From Candida dubliniensis CD36 (Eukaryota; Ascomycota; Pichiomycetes; Serinales; Debaryomycetaceae): 64,000 nt of DNA. A program made the translations under genes and the position numbers. The stretch spans positions 620,001 to 684,000 of the forward strand of contig NC_012867.1 in NCBI RefSeq assembly GCF_000026945.1, in the 5' to 3' direction. Shown here one piece after another: positions 1 to 9,152 of the stretch. The notes beneath the pieces were generated by a model. That model was given only the letters and a program-made list of their open reading frames with translations, made no database searches and was not told the origin of the DNA. Each line of letters starts with the position of its first letter. The first letter of the stretch is position 1.

Positions 1-168
1 TTGAGTAAACATGTCAAGAAACTACTCTATTGAAAATCAATTTATTCTAGCTTATCAACTCATTAAGAGATTATAGCAAACAATACTACTGTCTACCCAT
101 TCACCGGTAAATCCCTTGAAATATATTCACTATACAACATTTATACAATATCCCTTTTTTTTTTTCAT

Positions 169-1260
169 TTAAAGCAGATAAATTGGCATTTCCAGTGTTA
201 TTGAATCTAATACCAATACATTATTGATAGGACTTTCTTTCCCACTTAAAAATTGTATTACATCTTGTGCTACTGTTCCTCCCAATATAGCTGAAATTGG
301 AGCAAATTCAGTGAATGCACATTTACTAAACATTTCATAATATTGTTGAGTAATAATTTCATGAGGGATTTCAAATTTATGACAAATTTCAATAGATTTT
401 GCTTTTAAAATTTCAATATCAATCGATGGTAAAACTTCCTTGTTGTCAATTGTAGGGAGATCGATTTCAAATAATGCAAATATTAATGGTAAAATAGGTG
501 ATATTTTCTTGGTTAATTGTTTTTTAGTAAATTGAGTTGGTAATTTTTTTGATACAAATATTGAATCTATAGGTACAAATTGATCTTTTATAGTTATTAA
601 TTCATTTTTCCCAGAACCATTATCATTATTGTTGTCATGGTCATTATTATTGGTGCTAGTAACATTAATAATAGTTTTATTGGGTGATAATTGAACTCCT
701 GATTGTCGAGCAACATTACCTTTGGGTTTAGTAAGAATTGATTCATGTTCAATCAAATCAGTAATAATATAACCAAATAATCCATGCATCCCCGTTAAAT
801 ACATTGGAATATTTAAATTTCTAGTCAATTTATTCAATTGGAAAATTTCTGATTTATTATTAATTTCAGTAGCAATAATTAAATCAAATTTTTTTAAGTA
901 ATTTGACTCTAATTGATCAATTGTCATATCAGTATTGATTGATAAATTGACTCGATTATTCAACTCTCGTATTTTTTCAATAACTAATGGTAATTTTAAT
1001 TGTCCAATACATGCTGAATCCTCTTCATTGGGTAAAAAAAATTGAGCAGCAAAATCTTGAGGTTTAATCGTTGAATTATCTAGTATTTCAATAGTGTTGA
1101 TCCCTCCTAATACTAAATTCTTAACAATTTCACTTCCAATAGCACCTAAATTAATAAGTAATATTTTTGTTGAACGTAATTTCAATTGGGTTGATGTACC
1201 CCATAATCTAATTTGTCTATCATAAAGAGCAATTTCATCAGGTGATAACTCGTCTGACAT
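169..1260 (-). CDS. AOS1: SUMO-activating enzyme E1 subunit Aos1
   Basis: The 363-residue protein is the adenylation-domain half of the heterodimeric SUMO E1, which with Uba2 activates SUMO (Smt3) in the nucleus. The N-terminus has the ThiF/UBA-family signature DRQIRLWG (residues 14-21), followed by the nucleotide-binding segment INLGAIGSE (about 36-44). The length is close to the 347 residues of S. cerevisiae Aos1. As expected for this subunit there is no obvious catalytic-cysteine domain, which lies in Uba2. A low-complexity Asn/Asp stretch around residues 204-214 interrupts the domain and is typical of Candida insertions. The start ATG (1258-1260) directly precedes the conserved N-terminus. 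The gene is divergent from the carbonic anhydrase gene at 2138. Family assignment is firm; partnership with Uba2 is inferred from the family. Confidence 0.93.
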   Translation of the reverse strand: MSDELSPDEIALYDRQIRLWGTSTQLKLRSTKILLINLGAIGSEIVKNLVLGGINTIEILDNSTIKPQDFAAQFFLPNEEDSACIGQLKLPLVIEKIRELNNRVNLSINTDMTIDQLESNYLKKFDLIIATEINNKSEIFQLNKLTRNLNIPMYLTGMHGLFGYIITDLIEHESILTKPKGNVARQSGVQLSPNKTIINVTSTNNNDHDNNNDNGSGKNELITIKDQFVPIDSIFVSKKLPTQFTKKQLTKKISPILPLIFALFEIDLPTIDNKEVLPSIDIEILKAKSIEICHKFEIPHEIITQQYYEMFSKCAFTEFAPISAILGGTVAQDVIQFLSGKESPINNVLVLDSITLEMPIYLL

Positions 1261-2137
1261 TTTATTTAGGGGATGATTATAAAGAATGAAGAGTTTACCG
1301 TCCTTTTCTCATTTCTGATGGTTCTGTATGAGTTTATTATTCTTGTTGAAACTATCGGAACATGGCAATATGCAGTATCTGTATGTTGGTACACGACCCT
1401 GTTGGTGAATATTGCAAAAGGAGATTGGATTATACTGTTCAGTGGTATATTGAAAAGAAGTATATATCTACATATATAACTATTGCGAGATCTACAATTT
1501 TATTGGTTTATTGATGTATTATATTTTGTTACTATAATGGAAAAAATGTGAACTATAGGGGCTGAATATGATAAATTACATCAATTACTAATCTTTCATC
1601 AGAACCCTCATATTGACACCAAATAATTGTTCATTCAATGCAAATCCAGGAGGATATTTGTTGATATATTGCGTTAGAGTCAATTTACTGTTGTTATTTA
1701 AATTTTATTCTGCCTATCTGTTAAAGTTGATATGTTGTAAAATGGCATTCTTAGCTAGTTTATATTTCCCCTTGAAACCAATATGGTCCTACAGAATTAG
1801 AACAATAACTCAAAACTAAATTTTGGGACATGGGGACCAATCTCCTAATTCTTTCAAAGAATTCTGCATTGTATGTAATAATGAATTATACGATACCAAG
1901 AGAAAATAGGAAAGGGGAAATCCCTCGATGTGTGGAAGAAAGCCACAGTTTGCAAGACCACTCTAAATCACGATTATATACAATAAGTTTTCCCCAATTA
2001 TCAGACTCCACATTTCTTAAAATTCTCCCAATAGAGGGGGGAAATGACTATAAATCAGCAACAATTTCTTACTCGAAAGTTCAAAAATCTAATCATTATT
2101 CTTCTTCAATATTTAGTCTAACATTATCTTATTTCCC
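1261..2137. promoter_or_regulatory. Divergent intergenic region AOS1 / carbonic anhydrase
   Basis: This 877-base AT-rich stretch lies between two genes that point away from each other and should hold both promoters. Open frames of 68-133 codons occur here, but they have no recognisable domain, and one runs into the carbonic anhydrase gene in another frame. I see no RNA gene or repeat. Confidence 0.5.
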
Positions 2138-2629
2138 ATGTCAGTTGCTCAAGAATTTGAAAAAGCCAACACAAATTACTCCTCCAATTTCACTAAAGGT
2201 GATTTACCACTTCCACCAGCTAGAAAAGTAGCTGTGGTAATATGTATGGATGCAAGAATTGATCCTGCTGCATCACTTGGATTAACTGAGGGTGATGCTC
2301 ATGTAATTCGTAATGCTGGAGGTAGAGCTAGTGATGCATTAAGAAGTGTTATTATATCTCAAAGATTATTAGGAACAAGAGAAATTGTTGTTGTTCATCA
2401 TACTGATTGTGGTATGTTGACATTTTCTGATAATGATTTACGAGGAATAGTTGCTAAAGAAACAGGTCATAATGTTGATCATTTTGCTTTTTTACCCTTT
2501 GGTGATTTAGAAAAAAGTGTTAAAGATGATGTGGAATTTTTCAAGAAAAATCCTTTGGTATTGGATGTCCCTGTAACTGGATATATTTATGATGTTAAAT
2601 CCGGTGCTATTAATAAAGTTGAATCGTAA
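2138..2629 (+). CDS. Small beta-class carbonic anhydrase
   Basis: The 163-residue protein is a compact beta-carbonic anhydrase (CO2 + water to bicarbonate + proton). Predicted zinc ligands are Cys36, His88 and Cys91, in CMDARID and HHTDCGM, and the catalytic Asp38-Arg40 dyad is present. The segment after Asp53, with VIRNAGGRAS, is the usual conserved core. It is much shorter than Nce103-type fungal enzymes (roughly 280 residues) and resembles the small bacterial/fungal subclass. No signal peptide or targeting sequence is evident, so cytosolic location is an inference. The ATG at 2138 gives a sensible N-terminus. It is convergent with ALG5, with a gap of about 170 bases that contains a poly-T tract suitable for 3'-end formation. 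Class is secure; the physiological role is not shown by sequence. Confidence 0.88.
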   Translation: MSVAQEFEKANTNYSSNFTKGDLPLPPARKVAVVICMDARIDPAASLGLTEGDAHVIRNAGGRASDALRSVIISQRLLGTREIVVVHHTDCGMLTFSDNDLRGIVAKETGHNVDHFAFLPFGDLEKSVKDDVEFFKKNPLVLDVPVTGYIYDVKSGAINKVES

Positions 2630-2799
2630 ATGCTCCTAACATGTATTTGTCTGGTTGCAATTTTTTTTTTTTTTTATGGGTTTGAAAGGGGCTAATAATA
2701 ATAGTTTTGGAGATATTAATTCGTTTAATTGTATTGTGTGAGTATAAATATACATAAATATTTATTTAATGTTGTCTTTTCTTTCTTCTATAACTTCTA

Positions 2800-3771
2800 T
2801 TATTGTTCCTTCTTGTTGCTTCGACCACATTCATCCAATTTATATACTCCTAAAAGATATGCCAATCGAGTAACCACCAAATCAATTGCCATGGCGATTG
2901 AATCTCTAGCCAAATCAACTTTTGATCCATCAATTTCTTGCCAATTAACTGGTAATTCTTTCATATTAAATTTTTGAATTTCACCTAATAATAACACTTC
3001 AACATCGAAAATCCATCTTTCAGTATGCATATGAGGGAATATATTTTTAACTGCCTCAAAATTAAACATTTTAAATCCACATTGAGTGTCTCTAATGTCT
3101 CTAATACCAAATACAAATACTAATGCATGAAGACCATACATTAAGAAATTCCTAATAAATGATCGTTTAACAACAGCATCAGTATTAACCATATGTGCTC
3201 TTGAACCAATGGCAATTGATGCACGACCATTAGTATTGGCAAGATAATCAATTAATTTGGCAGCATCAGGGAACAGAGTAGCACCATCAGCATCAGCAAA
3301 TAATACATATTTCCCACGAGAATGTAATGATCCATGAGTGACAGCTCCACCTTTACCTCTATTTTGTTTCAATTGAACTACTCTCATTATATGAGGCAAT
3401 AACTTAAATTCATTAGCCTTTTCTAAAGCATATTTATCAGTTCCATCAGATGATCCATCATCAACAACAATAATTTCATATTTTGATCTATGATTTGTTT
3501 CAAGATAGTCAATAGCTTCATCTAACATTTTCCCTAATCTTTCAGTTTCATTGTAACAGGGGATCACTAAACTTATATCAATTCCATCATCTTGGAAACT
3601 ACTATTGGTATTTATTCTCGGTGGTAATGGGTGTGTTTTATCAGTGGAATCATTGGTTTTATAAGTCAATTCTGATGGGAACGGTTTTCGAGGTTTATGA
3701 CTGAAAAATATAACAGTGGCATAAATTGATAAACTTATGAATATAAAAAATGCTAGAATATAGTATATCAT
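2800..3771 (-). CDS. ALG5: Dolichyl-phosphate beta-glucosyltransferase Alg5
   Basis: The 323-residue GT2-family enzyme transfers glucose from UDP-glucose to dolichyl phosphate, making the glucose donor for the lipid-linked N-glycan precursor at the ER. One N-terminal membrane anchor (about residues 2-23) is followed by the GT2 fold: VIPCYNE (69-75), VVDDGSSDG (102-110), a DAD metal/nucleotide site (160-162) and RDTQCGFKMF. The C-terminus is KKEQ, a dilysine (KKxx) ER-retrieval pattern that suits a cytosol-facing domain. Length matches yeast Alg5. It is convergent with the carbonic anhydrase gene, and a CACGTG core lies about 200 bases upstream of its start. Confidence 0.93.
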   Translation of the reverse strand: MIYYILAFFIFISLSIYATVIFFSHKPRKPFPSELTYKTNDSTDKTHPLPPRINTNSSFQDDGIDISLVIPCYNETERLGKMLDEAIDYLETNHRSKYEIIVVDDGSSDGTDKYALEKANEFKLLPHIMRVVQLKQNRGKGGAVTHGSLHSRGKYVLFADADGATLFPDAAKLIDYLANTNGRASIAIGSRAHMVNTDAVVKRSFIRNFLMYGLHALVFVFGIRDIRDTQCGFKMFNFEAVKNIFPHMHTERWIFDVEVLLLGEIQKFNMKELPVNWQEIDGSKVDLARDSIAMAIDLVVTRLAYLLGVYKLDECGRSNKKEQ

Positions 3772-4131
3772 TTTCGGGTTATTCCTTAATTAAATGAATT
3801 ATTGTTATATATATGTAAAGAATATGTTTCTATATTAATGTTGATTAATTATTTCAATATATGTTGACGAAGTGAAAAAAAAAAAAAAAAAAAATATTAA
3901 AAGGCGCGACTACTATTATTATTATAAGCTTGTCAATATTACAGATAATTTAATTAGGAACAATACAGATCACGTGGTTAGGTACAAAACCACCACCACC
4001 ACCACCCAATAAACCAATTAAACAGTTCTATAACTTTATTCTTCAATTAATCAACAGAGGATAGGTTAAGAGTCTTGGCAATATTAGACCTGAAATAGGA
4101 AGGTTGATCCAGAGAATTGTGTGTTTCTAAA
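3772..4131. promoter_or_regulatory. Intergenic region upstream of ALG5
   Basis: This 360-base gap between ALG5 and the downstream end of the beta-mannosidase gene holds a long poly-A run (about 3873-3891) and the sequence TCACGTGG (3970-3977), a Cbf1-type E-box. A short CCA-rich repeat lies near 3990-4005. Regulation by Cbf1 is inference from the motif only. Confidence 0.45.
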
Positions 4132-6579
4132 CTAAATACTCACTAAATGTCTATATCGTATTTTACTAACATCGAGGTTGTCAAAGCCATTAACATGTAT
4201 TATTTGAGGATCGTTAGGGAATAAATCAATTCCATTATCATCAAATAGATAATTATCAATAGAATCAAAATAAAATTCAAGTCCTTTAACAGGTTTGGTT
4301 GTTGATACTTGGAAATTTCCTTCTCCTAGATATTCTAATGTAATATTTGTCGCCATTTGATTCCATGACAATTTCTTCAATGGTTGTGGCCAATCACTTG
4401 ATTGAGCTATGGTTCTGCCATTTTGTATTAATTTTAAATAAATAATACTATTATCGTTTAAGTTATCAAAACATAACTTCTCCGCAACCATATTCACCTT
4501 GTTTTTGAGGAAAACACAACTGTTTATTGATTTGGAAAAATACAATTCACCATGTTCATTATAAAACTCAATTTCAACATCAATTTTAGAAAATTCGCCA
4601 ACTCCCCATATATCTAAACACTGCTTAACTTCAAATACATTTTGCTGTTTGTAGGTTTGCTGTTTAATTTGAAATCTCCTACAAGCTATCCCAATTTGCA
4701 GAATCTCTCTCTTTACACCATAATATGCCAATTTAGGAACTTTTAAAAAATCAATGGAAGACCATGATATACTTGGCCAACAATCATTTAACTGCCACAT
4801 AATTATCCCACCAGTTTTGTAGTCTTTCCAATTCTGTCTCCAATAGCGATAAGCTAACGACATTGCCTCGGATTGAAGTAATTGTGTCAAATAAATGTAA
4901 TGTGAAATTTCAAGTGATTTTGGTTTAGGGAAATTATTCCATAAATAGTTATTTAATTGTTCTTTACCAGCAGCTTTAGTATGGAAATTTAGTAAAGTTG
5001 AATTAATTGATAATTGTGATTCATTGATATATTTCGCCAATGTATTCAAAGACGGGTACGATAGCATTCCAAATTCTGATACAAATCTACCTGATAATTG
5101 AGGCCAGTTCTGATATGGTTCATGAGTACCATGCCAAACATTCCATTGATGTAAATCTCCTATTGTTGGATTAGAAGATTTGTGTGAATGGTCTGAATAC
5201 GGAGACCCGTAATGATATGGAGTTAAATTACACAATTTGTTGATTTTAGCAGGTATTATATGTTCATAGATATGTTTTGCTGGGAATTGAGTAAAATTAT
5301 TGGTATCAAGGTTTATCAGTTCGGCAATCTGATAATCTTCATTGTTACCAGCATAGATTACTATTGAACAATGTTGTCTCAATCTAATTAATTGATCTTC
5401 AACTTCTTGTGTAACTGATTCTATTATAGTTTGAGGATAAATCCCGCAGGCAAACATAAAATCTTGCCAAATCAAAATACCAACTTCGTCACATAATGAA
5501 TATAAAATATCTTTTTCATATTGACCACCACCCCAAATTCGAATCAAATTATATCCACCATTAACTATCAAATTGATCCATTGTTGATACTCCAAGTCGG
5601 TTAATTGGGACTGGAAGGAATGAGCAGGGATCCAATTTGTTCCAAAAATTTGTGTTGGTATATTGTTGATTTTGAAATAAAATGATTTACCATATTTGTC
5701 ATTCAATTGAACTAATTCTATTTTTCTAAACCCAACTTTAAGTGTAGTCTTGCACATCCCATTGACAAATAAAGAAAATGTGTAAAGGGGTTGTTCTCCT
5801 TGGTTTCTGGGATACCATAATTTGACATTGCTAATATTATAATTGGTGATAGAACTTGTTGGTACAATACTATCAATAACAACATCTGCATCATCTTTTA
5901 TCTTAATTTCTAAACTTTCTGGATAGTCGTCAAACAAAAAATCAATTTCAATTGATAATTCAGCAATGTTCATTTCTTGATTTAAATTGTATCGTATAAA
6001 AAAATCATTAACATGATCTTTTTCAGTAATCAATTTAATAGATTCAAACCCACAAGTGTTTAAAGTAGGACCCCAATCCCATCCATATTGAAATTGTGGT
6101 TTCCTAACATAAACTCGTGAACTATCACCATTCCAAACTTGTAATTTCCCATATTCTTGTTCTAACTCTTGACCAACTTTTAAACTACTATTAAATGTAA
6201 TTATCAATTCATTATGACTGTTTACTGTTATGGGGATAATATGTTTTTGGAAATAATTCTCAGTGGTTAAAATGGTTTTGTTGTTTAGTTGTATATCAGC
6301 AAATGTATCAATACCTTCAAATATCAAACTAGCATTACCAATCGAGGTTCCTGGAACATCAAATATACATCGATATTGCCAATCCAATTCACCAATCCAT
6401 TGCACATGAATTTCATTATCATCAATAAATGGATCAGGGATGATATTTGCATATAAAAGATCAACATGTATTTGGTGTGATGAGAAATTCTTGGTGTCGT
6501 ACCATTGGTTGGAAATTAATGGTGATTTTATGTGGTTTGATATTTGACGAAATTGCCAGTTAGTTAAATCCACTGCCAT
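4132..6579 (-). CDS. Beta-mannosidase, glycoside hydrolase family 2
   Basis: The 815-residue protein is a family GH2 beta-mannosidase, cleaving terminal beta-1,4-mannosyl residues. It shows the N-terminal sugar-binding jelly roll, an immunoglobulin-like domain and the TIM-barrel catalytic domain. The proposed acid/base glutamate is in AGNNED (Glu414) and the nucleophile in SEFGM (Glu502). The substrate-site segments RIWGGG and WQDFMFACGIYP are also typical. The open frame extends ten codons further to a TTG at 6607-6609, but the first ATG (6577-6579) starts MAVDLTNWQF, which is the natural beginning of the family fold. There is no convincing signal peptide, so this resembles the intracellular fungal type. 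Substrate is inferred from the family. Confidence 0.88.
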   Translation of the reverse strand: MAVDLTNWQFRQISNHIKSPLISNQWYDTKNFSSHQIHVDLLYANIIPDPFIDDNEIHVQWIGELDWQYRCIFDVPGTSIGNASLIFEGIDTFADIQLNNKTILTTENYFQKHIIPITVNSHNELIITFNSSLKVGQELEQEYGKLQVWNGDSSRVYVRKPQFQYGWDWGPTLNTCGFESIKLITEKDHVNDFFIRYNLNQEMNIAELSIEIDFLFDDYPESLEIKIKDDADVVIDSIVPTSSITNYNISNVKLWYPRNQGEQPLYTFSLFVNGMCKTTLKVGFRKIELVQLNDKYGKSFYFKINNIPTQIFGTNWIPAHSFQSQLTDLEYQQWINLIVNGGYNLIRIWGGGQYEKDILYSLCDEVGILIWQDFMFACGIYPQTIIESVTQEVEDQLIRLRQHCSIVIYAGNNEDYQIAELINLDTNNFTQFPAKHIYEHIIPAKINKLCNLTPYHYGSPYSDHSHKSSNPTIGDLHQWNVWHGTHEPYQNWPQLSGRFVSEFGMLSYPSLNTLAKYINESQLSINSTLLNFHTKAAGKEQLNNYLWNNFPKPKSLEISHYIYLTQLLQSEAMSLAYRYWRQNWKDYKTGGIIMWQLNDCWPSISWSSIDFLKVPKLAYYGVKREILQIGIACRRFQIKQQTYKQQNVFEVKQCLDIWGVGEFSKIDVEIEFYNEHGELYFSKSINSCVFLKNKVNMVAEKLCFDNLNDNSIIYLKLIQNGRTIAQSSDWPQPLKKLSWNQMATNITLEYLGEGNFQVSTTKPVKGLEFYFDSIDNYLFDDNGIDLFPNDPQIIHVNGFDNLDVSKIRYRHLVSI

Positions 6580-7032
6580 AATGAGTTGGAGTACTGTACT
6601 GATACGCAAAGATGTATACTGTGTGTGTTTTCAGTTTGGGGTTTGTAGATTAGTTGCTGTTAAAGTTGTTTAGTGTAAATCGCACAAAAACTGGGCAGTT
6701 GTTCCTGATCCCAACTTTTTTGGTTGATAATACATTAGTCTAAAGCTATTCCAGCCTGACACTTACTATATACTTAATTCTTAAGATGTAAGTCTAGGTT
6801 TTGTTATAAGTTGATAAACCAATAGACATCCCCGGTTTTGTCCATTAAGAGTTATATTTGCTGTTTAAATTTCGGAGTTCGTTTTTGTTTACGCGTCAAA
6901 CGAAATATAAAACTTGCCCCCACACCCCCTAAATTCTAAAACCCCTTCCCCTGCAAATAAGCAAATACATAATTTATTCTTTCTTCAATACTTTTACACA
7001 TTCATATACTTATATCTTTACCTTGTCTGGAA
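6580..7032. other. Intergenic region, beta-mannosidase / transposon remnant
   Basis: This 453-base stretch carries the beta-mannosidase promoter and the left flank of the transposase remnant. I looked for a terminal inverted repeat matching the region right of 8303 and could not establish one by eye. A C-rich patch lies at about 6918-6932. Confidence 0.35.
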
Positions 7033-8303
7033 ATGAGTAAGCACGAAGTTGAGGAGATTGCTATGCAAGCGGCCATCAACGATATTAAAAGTGGAGCAAT
7101 ATCTGCACTTCGAAAAGCAGCTCGAAAATATGGTCTTTGTGTGGAAACATTAAGGAAACATTAAGGAAACGGTTACAAGGAGTTCTCCCCCAAAAAATGG
7201 CTCATTCGAAACAACAACTTTTTAGTCCATTACAAGAAGATATGATTGCTGAATGGATTCTTGAATCAGAGAAAGAAGGCACACCAAGAACTGGTAAAGA
7301 CATGGTTGAGTTTGCTGAGTTGATACTTTGCAAAGACAAAGAATCACCAGTGAATGTCAGTAGAGGTTGGTTTAGAGGATTTAAAAAAAAGACATCTGGA
7401 AATTCATACAGTGGATAAAAAGTTGGTATCGAGTTTGACCATGAAATCAACTAGTCGTAATCAAGCCGAGAAATTTTTCAATAATTTCAACCAATTGATA
7501 AATGATAATAATATTCGTCATGAAAATGTATTTAGAGTTGATGTTACAAAATATATCATGGGGAAACGGAATAGTTTAAAACTGGTTATACCTGGTGATG
7601 ATAATAAAATCTATGTTCAATCTTTTGAAGGCTATGATACTTGTACAGTGATTGAAGCCGTTGGTATGACAGGTAATGATGGTCCAATAGGTATTGTATT
7701 CAGTGGAACCGACTTGAAATCCAAATGGATCAATGGAGGTTCATGTTTTTCTTATCAGGATATTTTAAAGCAAGACACCAATTGAATATATCTCCAGAAA
7801 AGATTATTGATTGTTGGGCTACTACAGGGATGTATCCAAATAATATTCGAAAAGTTGTGAGTTTATCAAGAGATTTAGTTGCAAAACTCAATACTGAAAC
7901 TGAGAAAAAAAAAAGAAGAGCTAATACCACCACTAGTAAAGGACATGAAACTCCTTGGGTTGAAGATATCCATGAACATACACAAGAAGTTATGGCCAAA
8001 TTGGAAATTATGGAAAATTGCAAAAGGGTGTCGAGGAAAAAAGAAAGAAAGTAGATAGATTATTTGTGCAACTTGCAGAAGCAGAATTTACAAAGAATGC
8101 TATGAAATTGGAAATTTAACTGAATCAGAAGTAGCCAAGTATTTAAAAGACGATGATTTTTTGGACAAGTATATACTGGGTACTTTTTTATTGAAAAGAG
8201 AGGTGATTTACAAGACGAACATCCACTGGATGGTGTACTAACTGATGTCACCAATACTAACACTACACGTAAAAGGAAACATTCCAAAGTTGATGATAAT
8301 TGA
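7033..8303 (+). pseudogene. Decayed pogo-like (Tc1/mariner superfamily) transposase gene
   Basis: Successive reading frames give pieces of one pogo-type transposase. A Psq-like helix-turn-helix (7033-7161, GAISALRKAARKYG) is followed by a CENP-B/Tc5-type DNA-binding segment (to about 7380). Next comes the start of the DDE domain with VFRVDVTKYIMG, where families usually have an N-x-D-E-T-G-type motif. The end of that domain, ISPEKIIDCWATTGMYPNN, and a charged C-terminal tail complete it. It is broken in several places: an exact 11-bp tandem duplication (7145-7166) brings in TAA at 7162; a frame change occurs at an A run near 7383-7390; another junction near 7745-7785 apparently lacks the middle of the DDE domain; and a stop lies near 8117-8119. 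C. albicans has pogo-related Cirt elements, and from memory one (CIRT4B) lies in this interval, which I could not check. It cannot encode an active transposase as read. Confidence 0.82.
7145..7166 (+). repeat. 11-bp tandem duplication that breaks the transposase frame
   Basis: The unit AAACATTAAGG occurs twice in direct succession. Counting one copy only, the helix-turn-helix frame and the following CENP-B-like frame become continuous, so this looks like a slippage-type duplication after insertion. Confidence 0.85.
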
Positions 8304-9152
8304 AGAAGTAGTTTTGTAGATTATGTAAATGTATCAAACTTTTTAGAAATCATATCACATCTGGTGATCACTGAACGAACGAACATTACGCGAGAATTGT
8401 CAGGCAATGTTTATCGCCAATTCTTCCCCCCAGTTCTCATCCTCCCCTCGTGAACTAAACAAAACTCTTTCCCTTATTTATTAACACAAAATTGTGGAGG
8501 AAAATGTTGGGGGTTAAGAGGTGGAGTGGAACAAGAACAACAATAACATCTGGAGATGGTGTAGTCTAAATTAAACTAAAAAAACAAAGCATTTAGAGCT
8601 CTGCGTGCGGGAAGAGGAAAGGGGGTGTGGAATAATTACTATGCAAGCGAAGCTTAATAAGAGGAAGAGGGGGGGTGGGGAGGAGAAGGGAGCGTGACGT
8701 GTCCTCGGACCTAATTTAATCTAACTCTACTACAAATTACATCATGTTATGTATATCTTCTGATACTCAATTTTAACCTCCCTATTACTATGAAATTATG
8801 TTTGTTCATATGTCTGTTTTGTTTGTTCTATAGAGGATGAGCGTTTGCTCCTAAACAATACATACTGATGAATAGGAGTACCCTGAAATTCTTTGTTAGT
8901 TTTTTTTTTGTGTAGTGGTGGTAGTAGTGGGGAGGAGGGGGGGGGAGGACGCCGGAGAAAAATGAAATATGAAAACACACTTCCAATTAATTTTTTACTC
9001 GACGAAAATCTAACAACTAAATAAATAAATAAATATAAGCGCAAATTTCCAAACCCCATCCACCTGGAATTTTTTTTTTTTATTTTATTTTCACTTCCTC
9101 CTCCTCCAATTGATTTTCTTGTCTCTTGTTAATCAAATAACCACTTATTATC
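8304..9152. promoter_or_regulatory. Intergenic region upstream of PGM2
   Basis: This 849-base region has purine-rich/G-rich patches (about 8660-8695 and 8915-8955) and pyrimidine-rich sequence just before the PGM2 ATG, as is common in promoters of strongly expressed Candida genes. It probably includes the right flank of the transposon remnant. No gene was recognised. Confidence 0.4.

Noticed and set aside
1830..2231. 133-codon plus-strand frame ending within the carbonic anhydrase gene
   Set aside because: It overlaps the clearly coding frame starting at 2138 and has no domain or codon bias; likely a chance frame.
6580..6609. Ten-codon N-terminal extension of the beta-mannosidase from a TTG
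   Set aside because: Non-ATG start; the ATG at 6579 begins the natural family N-terminus. The same reasoning set starts for RPC82, SSL2, RIB1, MRP21, the carrier, the NECAP-like, HD-domain and ERT1 genes.
6580..8700. Possible terminal inverted repeats around the transposase remnant
   Set aside because: By-eye comparison of both flanks gave only weak, misaligned similarity, so no element borders are claimed.
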